This document shows, one piece after another, positions 42,507-51,684 of a stretch of DNA of 64,000 bases. This DNA is from Natrinema pellirubrum DSM 15624 (GTDB taxonomy: Archaea; Halobacteriota; Halobacteria; Halobacteriales; Natrialbaceae): contig NC_019962.1 in NCBI RefSeq assembly GCF_000230735.2, forward strand, positions 3,596,001-3,660,000, given 5' to 3'. The stretch's first letter is position 1; the number at the start of each line of letters is the position of its first letter. A program made the translations under genes and the position numbers. Below the pieces are notes generated by a model. The model saw nothing but the letters and a program-made list of their open reading frames with translations, searched no databases and had not been told where the DNA came from.

Positions 42507-43310
42507 TCACTCGGTCGAAACCGGTCCGCTCTCGGTCTCGCCGTCGTTGGCCAGCCACTCCGTGAGGCTTCCTTCGTAGAACATGACGTCCTCGTAGCCC
42601 AACGCTGTGAGGACGACGTAGGTGTGACTGATCCGCCGGGCCGTGTTACAGTAGAGGACGATTTCGCGGTCCGGGGTGATCCCGCGGTCGGCGAGGAGTG
42701 CCTCGAGTTCGTCTTCGGGCTTCAGTCGACGCGTCTCGTCGTCGATGACGTCGCGCCAGTCGAACCGCACGGCACCCGGCAAGCGGGCCTCCTCGAACTC
42801 CTCGCGCTCGCGGGTGTCGACGAAAACGGCGTCGCGCTCGAGGGCCGCTTCGACGGCGTCGTAGCCGACCAGCGGGCTCTCGTCGGGCTCGAGCGGGTCG
42901 GCCTCGTAATCGACCGGGTCGATCTCGGGGGTGTCGCTCGTCGTCTCGTAGGTCTGGTTCCAGGCGCTGTAGTCGCCGTCGAGCAGGCGGACGTCGTCGT
43001 GGCCGTACTCGAGGGCGGTGAGGACAAAGCGGGCCGCGAAAACGCCGTGGGTATCGTCGTAGGCGACGATGGTATCGTCGGGCGAGATCCCGGCGTCGCC
43101 GAGCAGGGTCGCGAAGGCGTCCGCACCGGGTAGGGTACCGCGGTCGACGTCGCTCTCGTCGCGGTAGCTGTCGAACGGGATACTGACCGCGCCCGGAACG
43201 TGTCCGATCCCATCGAACTCCCAGGCGTCCCTGACGTCGACGACGCGGACGGCGGGATCGTCGAGACGCGATGCGAGCCAGTCGGGGGAGACGACGACGG
43301 ATTCGTCCAT
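42507..43310 (-). CDS. Two-domain rhodanese (thiosulfate sulfurtransferase)
   Basis: A 267-residue protein with two rhodanese modules. The C-terminal loop CNTARRIS holds the active-site cysteine; the N-terminal module has no cysteine in its equivalent loop (YDDTHG) and is structural. It transfers sulfur from thiosulfate to cyanide or another acceptor. The ATG at 43310 excludes a 25-residue arginine-rich extension. It is divergent from a second rhodanese across 279 bp. Confidence 0.92.
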   Translation of the reverse strand: MDESVVVSPDWLASRLDDPAVRVVDVRDAWEFDGIGHVPGAVSIPFDSYRDESDVDRGTLPGADAFATLLGDAGISPDDTIVAYDDTHGVFAARFVLTALEYGHDDVRLLDGDYSAWNQTYETTSDTPEIDPVDYEADPLEPDESPLVGYDAVEAALERDAVFVDTREREEFEEARLPGAVRFDWRDVIDDETRRLKPEDELEALLADRGITPDREIVLYCNTARRISHTYVVLTALGYEDVMFYEGSLTEWLANDGETESGPVSTE

Positions 43311-43589
43311 TGGGCCGGCATAGGAAGCCAAGCCCCGAGTACGCACCGGTTTCGGGGCGAGCGGCGGATACCGGGACAGTGGCAACTCTTGCCCCTGTTT
43401 GTCGAGGGAGCCAGCCTATAAATACGGGTATCCATCGAGAGCGGCGTCTGACCGCCGAACGCGTCGCTCTTCCCGAGCGCGAGCCGAATCGCGGCGAAAA
43501 GACGCGGCAAAAGTTTCCCCCACGGTCGACCGGTGTCCGAATTGACCGGTTAAGAAGTCCCTTTGTGTGTCGCCATCGTAGGACCGTCC

Positions 43590-44447
43590 ATGGCAGACGA
43601 CTACGCCAAAGACGTACTCGTTTCGGCTGACTGGGTCGAGGACCGACTCGACCAGTTCCAGGACGACGACTCCGACCTCCGACTCGTCGAAGTCGACGTC
43701 GACACGGAAGCCTACGAGGAAGAACACGCACCCGGCGCGATCGGGTTCAACTGGGAGACCCAGCTCCAGGACCAGACCCAGCGGGACATCCTCGAGAAGG
43801 AAGACTTCGAGGCCCTGCTCGGTGACCACGGCATCAGCGAGGACGACACCGTCGTCCTCTACGGCGACAACTCCAACTGGTTCGCCGCCTACGCCTACTG
43901 GCAGTTCAAGTACTACGGCCACGACGACGCGAAACTCCTCGACGGCGGCCGCGAATACTGGCTCGAGAACGACTACCCGACCACCGACGAGGAGCCCGAC
44001 TTCTCCAAAACCGAGTACGACGCCGCCGGCCCGCGCGAGAGCATCCGCGCCTACCGCGACGACGTCGAGAAGGCAATCGAGCGCGGCGTTCCGCTCGTCG
44101 ACGTTCGCTCGCCCGAGGAGTACTCCGGCGAGGTCCTCGCGCCCCCGGGACTCCAGGAGACCGCCCAGCGCGGCGGCCACATCCCCGGCGCGAAGAACAT
44201 CTCGTGGGCTGCCGTGACCAACGACGACGGCACCTTCAAAGCCCCCGACGAACTCGAGGACCTCTACGCCGAGGAAGACATCGATGGCGACGAGACGACC
44301 GTCGCCTACTGCCGCATCGGCGAGCGCTCGTCGGTCGCCTGGTTCGCCCTGCACGAACTGCTCGGCTACGAGGACACCGTCAACTACGACGGCTCCTGGA
44401 CCGAGTGGGGCAACCTCGTCAACGCGCCGATCGAGAAGGGCAACTAA
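43590..44447 (+). CDS. Two-domain rhodanese (thiosulfate sulfurtransferase)
   Basis: A 285-residue, two-module sulfurtransferase. The active-site cysteine is in the C-terminal loop CRIGERSS; the N-terminal equivalent (YGDNSNW) lacks one. The substrate loop differs from the divergent paralogue (CNTARR), so they may take different acceptors. Start set by the conserved MADDYAKDVLVSADW. A GGTTAAG box is about 40 nt upstream. Confidence 0.93.
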   Translation: MADDYAKDVLVSADWVEDRLDQFQDDDSDLRLVEVDVDTEAYEEEHAPGAIGFNWETQLQDQTQRDILEKEDFEALLGDHGISEDDTVVLYGDNSNWFAAYAYWQFKYYGHDDAKLLDGGREYWLENDYPTTDEEPDFSKTEYDAAGPRESIRAYRDDVEKAIERGVPLVDVRSPEEYSGEVLAPPGLQETAQRGGHIPGAKNISWAAVTNDDGTFKAPDELEDLYAEEDIDGDETTVAYCRIGERSSVAWFALHELLGYEDTVNYDGSWTEWGNLVNAPIEKGN

Positions 44448-44562
44448 CGCGATCCGTCGCCCGCCCGACGCGGGACGCGACCATCGGGATCGTTCCCCGA
44501 TCGAGGCCGACCGATCGCCGGGACCGGAACCGATATCAGCTATCGGTTAGTGATCCGAAACG

Positions 44563-44775
44563 ATGAGCGACGGCGAGGACTCGTGGCTCGCGAGCCGTGA
44601 GACGACGAACCGACTGCTTGGGTTCACGATCGTCGTTCTCGCCGCGGGCTTTGTCAGCGTCGGCGACACCGGCCCCGCGGCGATACGGTTCGTCGCGGAG
44701 AGCCTGCTGCTCCTGATCCTCGTCACGGCGATCGTCCTGTTTCTCGGGTGGTTGCTCCGGGCCGACGGCGGGTAA
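44563..44775 (+). CDS. Small two-span membrane protein
   Basis: A 70-residue protein: short polar N-terminus (MSDGEDSWLASRETTNR), two hydrophobic helices (about 18-34 and 41-64), and a basic-turn tail. It follows the rhodanese by 115 nt and ends 68 nt before the rubrerythrin-like gene on the same strand. Not recognised. Confidence 0.65.
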   Translation: MSDGEDSWLASRETTNRLLGFTIVVLAAGFVSVGDTGPAAIRFVAESLLLLILVTAIVLFLGWLLRADGG

Positions 44776-44843
44776 TCGATAGCCGGGCTCGCATGCCCCC
44801 TCGTGACGATAGGCCTAACACTCGGCTCCCCGAATGCTCGCCT

Positions 44844-45479
44844 ATGACCGATCCGGACGCATTTGTCGAGACCGTCAACGACGACAACCAGACCGCGCTC
44901 TCGCGACTCGGCTCCTCGAAGTCGCTCTATGCCGACACCGGCGGCGAGATCGATACCGAGCCCGTCCTCGAGGCGACGGCGGACGCCGAGTACGCCGCCT
45001 GGCAAACCTTCCTCGAGTGGGCCGACGACGAGGCCGACGACGAAGCGCGCGCGGCCTTCGAGCAAACGGCCGAGGAAGAGCAGGACCACTACGAGACCGT
45101 CGACGGGAAACTCGCCGCCGACGACTACGAGCCGACGAACACCCCGCAGCTCCACGAATACCTGCGCGCCCGCGAGGACACCGTCGAACGAGTCGGCGCG
45201 CTCGTCGGCCGCATCCTCGCGAGCCAGCGCTCGAAAGACCAGGTCGTCGGCTACTTCGTCGGCGACGCCGACCCACAGACGGCCAGCCTGTTCCGCGGGT
45301 TCGGCGAGGATTTAGACGACCAGCTCGAGCGCGCGAAAGACCTCCTCGGCGACGTTTGCGAGAGCGACGACGACTGGGAGCGCGCTCAGGAGGCCGCAAG
45401 CGGTGCGATCCAGGCCGCCTACGACGAGTACGTCGAAACGCTCGAGGGAATGGGCGCGAACCCGAAGCCGGTCTGTTAG
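44844..45479 (+). CDS. Rubrerythrin/ferritin-like di-iron protein
   Basis: A 211-residue helical protein with the ferritin-like metal motif: Glu in TADAEYAAW and the EEEQDHYETVDG segment, and a second Glu-x-x-Arg/Glu region after residue 110. This fits a rubrerythrin-family oxidoreductase for peroxide or O2 stress, but lacks a rubredoxin Cys4 site. The ATG at 44844 is preferred to a longer, arginine-rich extension. Confidence 0.85.
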   Translation: MTDPDAFVETVNDDNQTALSRLGSSKSLYADTGGEIDTEPVLEATADAEYAAWQTFLEWADDEADDEARAAFEQTAEEEQDHYETVDGKLAADDYEPTNTPQLHEYLRAREDTVERVGALVGRILASQRSKDQVVGYFVGDADPQTASLFRGFGEDLDDQLERAKDLLGDVCESDDDWERAQEAASGAIQAAYDEYVETLEGMGANPKPVC

Positions 45480-45756
45480 CGGGTTCCGCCGAACTGGTCA
45501 GCCGCCGTGCGGTGGCGCGCGCTGGCGACTGGTCTCGCTATTGCGAACGGTGACCAACGGGAGCCGTGAGCAGCGAGCGAATCGGCTGGGGAGGGTGTGG
45601 ACACTCCGTGCCGCCACGGTAGCAGGACGCCCGCTGTCTCCGACCGACTCGGACGAACCACTATCCGGTCACTGCGCAAACCGACCCGCTGCCGTCCAGG
45701 CGCCGTCGAAAAAGGGTGTTTCCTGCCGTTTCTTGAACACGACCGGGGATCGCTTC

Positions 45757-46029
45757 CTATACGCCTTCGACCGTCTCCCGGAACGCGCTGATCGACTCGA
45801 GCGCGTCCGCGAGCTTCGACGCGACGTCACCGCCCTCCTCGTCGGCGATGTCGTTTAAGATGTGTTCGTGGCGGGCGAGTTGGCCGTGGTCCGGCCCGCG
45901 GTCGGCGTCCGCGTACTCCGCGAACTTCGCCGCCTGCTTCTCGAGTCGCTCCTGTGCCTCGTCGTCTGCCGCGGCCGCTGCCGCCGCCTCGATGGCGTCG
46001 GCCGCGTTCTCGAGTTCGTCTCGAGCCAT
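45757..46029 (-). CDS. Small helical protein
   Basis: A 90-residue soluble protein, almost all helical: alanine-rich first half (DELENAADAIEAAAAAAADDE) and a conserved-looking HGQLARHEHILNDIADEEGG second half. Codon use fits the neighbours and the ATG at 46029 opens a clean frame. Such proteins are common in haloarchaea; role unknown. It lies downstream of thiM on the same strand, 88 nt away. Confidence 0.7.
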   Translation of the reverse strand: MARDELENAADAIEAAAAAAADDEAQERLEKQAAKFAEYADADRGPDHGQLARHEHILNDIADEEGGDVASKLADALESISAFRETVEGV

Positions 46030-46117
46030 ACGAACGAGTTCGTCCGGTGGGACTAAAATCGTTGCAGTACGTTCCGGAAATCGGGAACATCGGTCGAACC
46101 GACGGGTTCGCGTCGCC

Positions 46118-46948
46118 CTACAGCGCCGGTTCGATCCGGTCCGCGAGGTCGGCCGACTCGAGGTCGTCGCCGGTGACGCCGTAGACAGCGTCCTGGAAGT
46201 TCGTCCGGTAACTGCCCGGGCCGGCGTAGTCCATCGCGGCCGCACGCTCGCCGGCGATGCCGAACGCGAGCGTCCCGTGGACGGCAGCCTCGCGGGGATC
46301 CTCGAGCGCGCCGGCGAAGGTGCCGACGGTCGCGGCGAGCATACAGCCGGTGCCGACCACCTCGCCGAGCATCTCGTGGCCGGCCGACAGGCGAACCGCG
46401 CCGTCGGCGTCGGCGACGATGTCTTCGACGCCCGAGGCGACCACGACCGTGCCGGTCGAGTCCGCGACCGACTGAGCGGTTGCCTCGATCGCCTCGTAGT
46501 CGCCGATGGACTCGACGCCCTCGACGTTCGCTTCGACGCCGGCCAGGGCGCTGATCTCGCCGTAGTTGCCCTTGATCGCGGCGAAGTCGACCGCCTCGAG
46601 GAGGCTCTCGGTGACCGCCTCGCGCGAGGGGGTCGAGCCGAGGCCGACGGGGTCGAGGACGACCGGAACCCCGCGGTCGTTGGCCTTCCGACCGGCCTCG
46701 TGCATGGCCTCGACGCGGTCGTCGGGGACCTGCCCGATGTTGATGACGAGGGCGCGCGCGGCCGCGGTCATCTCGCCGGCGTCGCCGAAGGAGTCGGCCA
46801 TCACCGGCAGCCCGCCCCAGTGCAGCGTCAGGTTCGCGACGTCGTTGATCGTCACCGTGTTGGTCACGTGCTGGACGAGTGGCTCGGTCTCCCGGACCGT
46901 CCGGACGGCGTCGGCGAGGTCGGCGGCGGCGATGTCGGTAACGCTCAT
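46118..46948 (-). CDS. thiM: Hydroxyethylthiazole kinase
   Basis: A 276-residue ribokinase-fold kinase that phosphorylates 4-methyl-5-hydroxyethylthiazole in thiamine salvage. VQHVTNTVTINDVANL at the N-terminus binds substrate; VVLDPVGLG and GEVVGTGCMLAA carry the catalytic Asp and the GTGC nucleophile-site region. It overlaps thiE by 4 nt. Salvage use is likely, since no thiazole synthesis gene is adjacent. Confidence 0.94.
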   Translation of the reverse strand: MSVTDIAAADLADAVRTVRETEPLVQHVTNTVTINDVANLTLHWGGLPVMADSFGDAGEMTAAARALVINIGQVPDDRVEAMHEAGRKANDRGVPVVLDPVGLGSTPSREAVTESLLEAVDFAAIKGNYGEISALAGVEANVEGVESIGDYEAIEATAQSVADSTGTVVVASGVEDIVADADGAVRLSAGHEMLGEVVGTGCMLAATVGTFAGALEDPREAAVHGTLAFGIAGERAAAMDYAGPGSYRTNFQDAVYGVTGDDLESADLADRIEPAL

Positions 46949-47610
46949 GCGCCTCGACCTCCGTCGGCGACTCCCTTCGAAGTTTCGACGGTTTCGGCAA
47001 GCGCCGCGGTCGCCGCCGCCGGATCGGAGGCCGCCGTGATCTCGCTGATGACGGCCACACCGGCCGCACCCGCCTCGGCGACCGGCGCGGCGTTGTCCGC
47101 CGTGATACCGCCGATGCCGACGATCGGGATCGAGACGGCGTCGGCGATCGCTTCGATTCGCTCCGGCCCGATCCCGTCCTCGTCGTCTGCGACATCTTTC
47201 GAGGACGTGCCGTAGACCGCCCCGACGCCGAGGTAGTCCGCGCCCTCGCGTTCGGCCTCGCGGGCCTCGGCGACCGTCGACGTCGAGCAGCCGACGACGG
47301 CGTCCGGGCCGAGCAGGTCGCGGGCGACCCCGACCGGCAGGTCGGACTGGCCGACGTGGACGCCGTCCGCGTCGATCGCCTGCGCGATGTCGACCCGGTC
47401 GTTGACGATCAGATCCACGCCCGCGTCGGCGGTGAGTTCGCGCAGTTCGAGGCCCAGTTCGTACCGCGAGCGGGCGCTCGTCTCCTTCTCGCGCAGTTGG
47501 ACGGCGTCGACGCCGCCGTCGATGGCCGCGCGGACGATCTCGGACGTCGACCGGCCGTCTGAGAGCGACGCCTGTGTGACGAGGTAGGTCCGCCAGTTCG
47601 AGGGATTCAC
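46945..47610 (-). CDS. thiE: Thiamine-phosphate synthase
   Basis: A 221-residue TIM-barrel enzyme joining HMP-PP and thiazole phosphate to give thiamine phosphate. Motifs: AVQLREKETSAR near residue 36, LIVNDRVDIA, DGVHVGQSD and GIGGITADNAA for phosphate binding. Stop overlaps the thiM start by 4 nt, forming a two-gene thiamine operon. Confidence 0.95.
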   Translation of the reverse strand: MNPSNWRTYLVTQASLSDGRSTSEIVRAAIDGGVDAVQLREKETSARSRYELGLELRELTADAGVDLIVNDRVDIAQAIDADGVHVGQSDLPVGVARDLLGPDAVVGCSTSTVAEAREAEREGADYLGVGAVYGTSSKDVADDEDGIGPERIEAIADAVSIPIVGIGGITADNAAPVAEAGAAGVAVISEITAASDPAAATAALAETVETSKGVADGGRGA

Positions 47611-47688
47611 GGGCGGTACCAGTCGGTAGTGCCACTAAGCGGTGTCGGTCGGACGCCGATCACGGACGACCGTCACAACGGCCGAGCG

Positions 47689-48297
47689 CTACGGCGACGG
47701 CTCGAGCGCGTCTTCCCCGGTCCGGACGAGCGCCTCCCAATCGTCGTCCTCGCGGACCACGGGAAACGGCCGCGGCCGGTCGGGCGACTCGGCCTTCTCG
47801 GCGAGGGGACGGCGCCACCACGCCACGTCCTGCCACTCGTCCTGGGTATAACCGATCGCCGGGAAGTCGACCAGCCGCTTGAACCCCATCGACTCGTGAA
47901 ACCGCTCCGTCTCGGGGTTGGGCACCGTCGTCACGGCGTAGGCGTCGCGGATCCCCTGGCGCTCGAGGACGGCGAACAGCGACTCGTAGAGTCCGCGGCC
48001 GACGCCCGATCCGCGGGCCGAGTCGGCGACGTAGACCGACAGTTCGACGACCCACTCGTAGGCGCGGCGCTTCCGAAGCGGGCCGGCGTAGGCGTAGCCG
48101 ACGACCGCACCGTCGCGTTCGCAGACGAGCCACGGGTGTCGCTCGAGGGTGGACGCGATCCGGTCGGCCAGTTCGCTCTCGGTGGGCGGTGTCTCTTCGA
48201 AGGTGACCGCCGTCGACTCGCAGAAGGGCGCGTAGATGTCGCGCGCGGCGGCCGCGTCGGCCGGCGTCGCGACGCGGATCCGGGCGTCGGAAGGCAT
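47689..48297 (-). CDS. GNAT-family N-acetyltransferase
   Basis: A 202-residue acetyltransferase of the phosphinothricin-acetyltransferase type. Acetyl-CoA loop ARGSGVGRGLYESL (about 95-108), and the WQDVAWWRRPL segment near residue 160 that is characteristic of Pat/MnaT-type enzymes. Substrate is likely an amino acid or small amine. An ACTTATT box about 30 nt upstream fits a leaderless start. Confidence 0.9.
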   Translation of the reverse strand: MPSDARIRVATPADAAAARDIYAPFCESTAVTFEETPPTESELADRIASTLERHPWLVCERDGAVVGYAYAGPLRKRRAYEWVVELSVYVADSARGSGVGRGLYESLFAVLERQGIRDAYAVTTVPNPETERFHESMGFKRLVDFPAIGYTQDEWQDVAWWRRPLAEKAESPDRPRPFPVVREDDDWEALVRTGEDALEPSP

Positions 48298-48621
48298 GGT
48301 CGTGGCTCCCGTGCGATGGCGAATAAGTCCGCCGAACGACGCCGACGACGCGGCCGGGCGTTCCGGAGACGGCCGGGACGCGTCGCTGACCGGTCGTGAC
48401 TGCCTCGAGAAGGGACCGTTCTCCCGTCGTGTCTACATCTTGTGACCAGAACCACTTAAAGAACGAACGCGGACCGCCCTCCCAGCGGCCGGCGTCGCGC
48501 CGCCATCGCAAGTACCATACCCCGCGTGGCGAGTAGCTGCCCGCGAATGCAGCGAGCGACCGCCCACCGATCGATGAGTCCCTCGAGCCCACGAGCGCGA
48601 CGCGAGGGGGCGCGCTGACCG
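48298..48621. other. Divergent promoter region, no gene
   Basis: Between the acetyltransferase and AEC transporter genes. A CTTATT stretch (48324-48331) is a TATA candidate for the acetyltransferase; CACTTAAAGAAC (about 48451-48462) lies in AT-richer sequence but is about 165 nt from the transporter start. No frame worth annotating. Confidence 0.45.
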
Positions 48622-49581
48622 ATGGCCGACCTGCTCGCTATCTTCGGCTCGGCGATCGGGCCGATCGTCGCCATCGCGGCAGTGGGCTACCTGCTGGCGA
48701 CCGTCAAGGAGATCGATCCCGAGCCGCTGAACACCGCCGTCGTCTACGTCCTCGCGCCCGCGCTGGTCTTTCACAGCCTCGCGACCACCGAACTCGAGGT
48801 GGCGACGCTGGTACGGGTAACGGTCGGAATCGGCGTCTTCACGGCCGCGATGTGGGCGGTCGCGGAACTGGCCGGCCGCGCCGTCGGCGAACGGGAACCG
48901 GCCCTGAGCGGGCTGGTACTGGTCGCGATCTTCACCAACTCCGGCAACCTCGGGATTCCGGTCTCGGACTTCGCGTTCGGCGCGGTCGGCCGCCAGACGG
49001 CCGTCCTCTTCCTCTCGGTCCAGTCCGTGCTGATGTACACCGTCGGCGTCTACGTCGCCTCCCGGAGCAGCGGCTCCGCCGGCCTCGAGGGCGTCCGCCG
49101 GGTGTTTTACATCCCGCTGGTGTACGCCGTCGCCGCCGCGCTGGGTGCGCGGGCGCTGGGTCTCGTTCCGCCCGCCGACACCGCGGCGATGGAGACCCTG
49201 GGACTCGTCGGTGACGCCTCGATCCCGCTCATGTTGCTCATCCTCGGGATCCAACTCGCACGGGCCGATACTGCCTCAGCGGTCTCCCGGGCCTGGCCGG
49301 CGACCGCGCTCAAGACGGTCGTCGCGCCGCTGGTCGGACTCGGCGTCGCCTTGCTGATCGGCTTCGAGAACCCGACCGTCGCGCGCGTGTTCGTCCTCGA
49401 GACGGCCATGCCCGCCGCGGTGACGCCGCTGGTGTTGGTCATCGAGTTCGCGGACGGCGCGCGGACGGAGGGTATCCTCGTCTCGGAGTACGTCTCGACC
49501 TGCGTCCTCCTGACGACGCTGCTGTCGGTGCCGATACTGACCGCCCTGATCGCACTCTTACAGTCCGGCGTCGTGATCTGA
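48622..49581 (+). CDS. AEC-family transporter
   Basis: A 319-residue permease with about ten helices arranged as two inverted five-helix halves, each with a proline/asparagine crossover: FTNSGNLGIP in the first and ETAMPAAVTP in the second, the auxin-efflux-carrier signature. It moves organic acids or similar anions; substrate unknown. Confidence 0.92.
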   Translation: MADLLAIFGSAIGPIVAIAAVGYLLATVKEIDPEPLNTAVVYVLAPALVFHSLATTELEVATLVRVTVGIGVFTAAMWAVAELAGRAVGEREPALSGLVLVAIFTNSGNLGIPVSDFAFGAVGRQTAVLFLSVQSVLMYTVGVYVASRSSGSAGLEGVRRVFYIPLVYAVAAALGARALGLVPPADTAAMETLGLVGDASIPLMLLILGIQLARADTASAVSRAWPATALKTVVAPLVGLGVALLIGFENPTVARVFVLETAMPAAVTPLVLVIEFADGARTEGILVSEYVSTCVLLTTLLSVPILTALIALLQSGVVI

Positions 49582-49941
49582 ACGAGGGCGGTAGGTGACG
49601 GCTCGCGGCCACCGGCAACTCGGCCGGCTCGAAAGGGCACTTCGCCGTCGCTCGGACCCGAGATCGCGTGCCTGCGCGCCGTCCATGCATAGGTCGGGCC
49701 AAGGACTATGCGTCTTGTTCCCACAGTCAACCATGGTCCGCGTCCGGAACTGACACTGATCCGGAGGTGGATCACGCCGACCGATCCGACACCGCGAGCG
49801 CCACGATTGGGACGTTGGGGGCGGCGAACCCGGGGCTCATACCCCCTTTTGGCTCGAGCGACGGAATGCGACCCACAGCGACGGCACTCGAGCGCGACGC
49901 AACCCGGCGTACAACAGCGGAAAAGGACGGAACGCGACCGC
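49582..49941. other. 360-bp convergent gap, no gene
   Basis: Lies between the 3' ends of the AEC gene and the FrhB gene. A short inverted repeat GCATA...TATGC (49687-49711) could end transcription. Short frames here are shadows. Confidence 0.4.
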
Positions 49942-51684
49942 TCAGTGGCCCTGGTCGTGGGGGTTCAACGCCGTGCCGTAGTTCTCGGCATGGTCGGTGT
50001 AGTCGATGAACCGCGGCGCGTCGGGATCGAAGGGCCGCTCGAGGCTCTCGAAGGCCTTCTTCTTGTCCCAGCCCTGGAGCTTGCCGACCGCCGACTTGTC
50101 CTCTAAGTCGTGGTAGTCGAGTTTCGACTCGGTCAGCTCCCAGGCGTCCATCCCCTGTTCGGTCCGGATGATGACACTGGAGTAGTCGTCGCTCGAGCCC
50201 ACGGAGCCGACGGTGATGTCCGAACAGAAGCCGGTGAAGTCGGCACACTCGTCACAGCCTTTGAGCGCGGCGTCGTGGAAGTTCTCGATGTCCTCCTCGA
50301 CGATCATCTCGCCGTCGTGGTCGTAGACCATCATCTTGCCGTCGAGGACGTCCATCTTGCCGATCTCCGACGGCGAGATGCCGCGTTGCTCCTCCAACTG
50401 CTCGCCCATGAGGCTGTGGTAGTTGAAGTTCTTCGTACACATCAGCGCGATCGTGTAGTCCACGGCCCGAATACCCTCGTTCTGGGCCTGGTAGTCCCAC
50501 TCGAAGTCCTGCAGGGCGCGGATGCCCTCGATCTCACAGGGCGTGCCGACGATGGCCAGTGAGAGGTCGTCCCAGTCCTTGTCGGGGAGCTTGTGTTCCC
50601 ACTGCGCCAAGTCGAGGTTGCCAAGCGCCAGCGTCTGGTTGTAGACGGTGCCAGCGTTCTCGATGAGTTCCTCGGTCGTGGTCGCGAGGTAACTCTCCGC
50701 TTTCCACTCCTGTTCCTCGCTCTCGGTCGCGACGAGCGCGCCGTCGATCTCACCCTCCTCGAGCAGCGTCGAGAGGACGCCGGTGACGACGCCGCCGTCC
50801 TGGGCCCCGTCGGTCCAGTCGTCCTCGACCTTCGCGGAGAACTCCGTGATCGGGTCGCCCGCGCCCTTGACGTTGTCCTCGCCGCCGGTGATCTTCCACT
50901 GGCGCTCGTAGCGCATGCCGCCGCGGGGACAGAAGTCCCAACACATCGAACAGCCGGTACACATCTTGACCAGCTCCGGCAGGCCGTCGTCGCCGACGCC
51001 GATCGAGTCCGACGGGCAGGCGGCGACACAGGTCCCACACTGGATACAGCGGCCCTCGTCGATGACCGCCTCGTCCAGTTCCATGAACCAGGTCTTCTCG
51101 TCGGGCGTCTCGATGTCGTTCATTCGCGAGCGGATCGAGTACTCCGGCGTGTCCAGATCGACGCCCTCGGGAACCCCGACGCGCGTGTCGGGAGCGTCGT
51201 CGTAGACGTCCTGACTGACGTCCTCCGCGGGCTCGGTGAACTCGAGGTCGCCGAGTTCGCCCATCTCGTCGACGTTCGCGACGCCGGCGCCGTCCGTGGC
51301 GACGGGCGGCGTTTCGGACCCGGTATCAGTATCGGTAGCCGTTTTCTCGCCGCAGGTACAGGTGTTCGGCGAGCAGCTCTCGCCCTCGGTACCCGCGTCG
51401 GCTCGCTCGCCGCCGTCCGCGGCGATGGCGCCCTCTCGAGCGTGGTCGGTGTTCTCCCGGGACCGGGACGCACCGCTGTCGGCGTCGGGGACAACGACGG
51501 CGTCGTCATCGTCGTCCGATTCCGGCACGTGGGGGAGGCGGGGTTCGTCCTCGCGGCTCGCGTGTCGCTTCTCGCTCGCGGTTTCACCGCTCGCATTCTC
51601 GGGATCCTCGCCTTGCTCGGATCCCGCCGCTCCCGCTCGCTTCTTCGAGGACTCACTACGTTCGTCCTCGCTATCAGTCCCCAT
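49942..51684 (-). CDS. Ferredoxin-FrhB fusion (coenzyme F420 hydrogenase/dehydrogenase beta-subunit type)
   Basis: A 580-residue protein with three parts. Residues 1-190 are acidic and disordered, with a CSPNTCTC cluster (Cys104, 109, 111). Residues 205-260 carry two [4Fe-4S] sites (CIQCGTCVAACP and CTGCSMCWDFCP). The rest is FrhB-like: TPCEIEGIRAL and KGCDECADFTGFCSDITVG are its F420/FAD-binding hallmarks. It should pass electrons between F420H2 and iron-sulfur centres. It overlaps the upstream siroheme reductase gene by 11 nt, so electron supply to that enzyme is likely. The ATG 51684 is the first start after the overlap. Confidence 0.88.
   Translation of the reverse strand: MGTDSEDERSESSKKRAGAAGSEQGEDPENASGETASEKRHASREDEPRLPHVPESDDDDDAVVVPDADSGASRSRENTDHAREGAIAADGGERADAGTEGESCSPNTCTCGEKTATDTDTGSETPPVATDGAGVANVDEMGELGDLEFTEPAEDVSQDVYDDAPDTRVGVPEGVDLDTPEYSIRSRMNDIETPDEKTWFMELDEAVIDEGRCIQCGTCVAACPSDSIGVGDDGLPELVKMCTGCSMCWDFCPRGGMRYERQWKITGGEDNVKGAGDPITEFSAKVEDDWTDGAQDGGVVTGVLSTLLEEGEIDGALVATESEEQEWKAESYLATTTEELIENAGTVYNQTLALGNLDLAQWEHKLPDKDWDDLSLAIVGTPCEIEGIRALQDFEWDYQAQNEGIRAVDYTIALMCTKNFNYHSLMGEQLEEQRGISPSEIGKMDVLDGKMMVYDHDGEMIVEEDIENFHDAALKGCDECADFTGFCSDITVGSVGSSDDYSSVIIRTEQGMDAWELTESKLDYHDLEDKSAVGKLQGWDKKKAFESLERPFDPDAPRFIDYTDHAENYGTALNPHDQGH

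Noticed and set aside
49668..50009. 113-residue plus-strand frame between the AEC and FrhB genes
   Set aside because: Composition of a shadow frame, overlaps the 3' end of a real gene on the other strand, no start signal.
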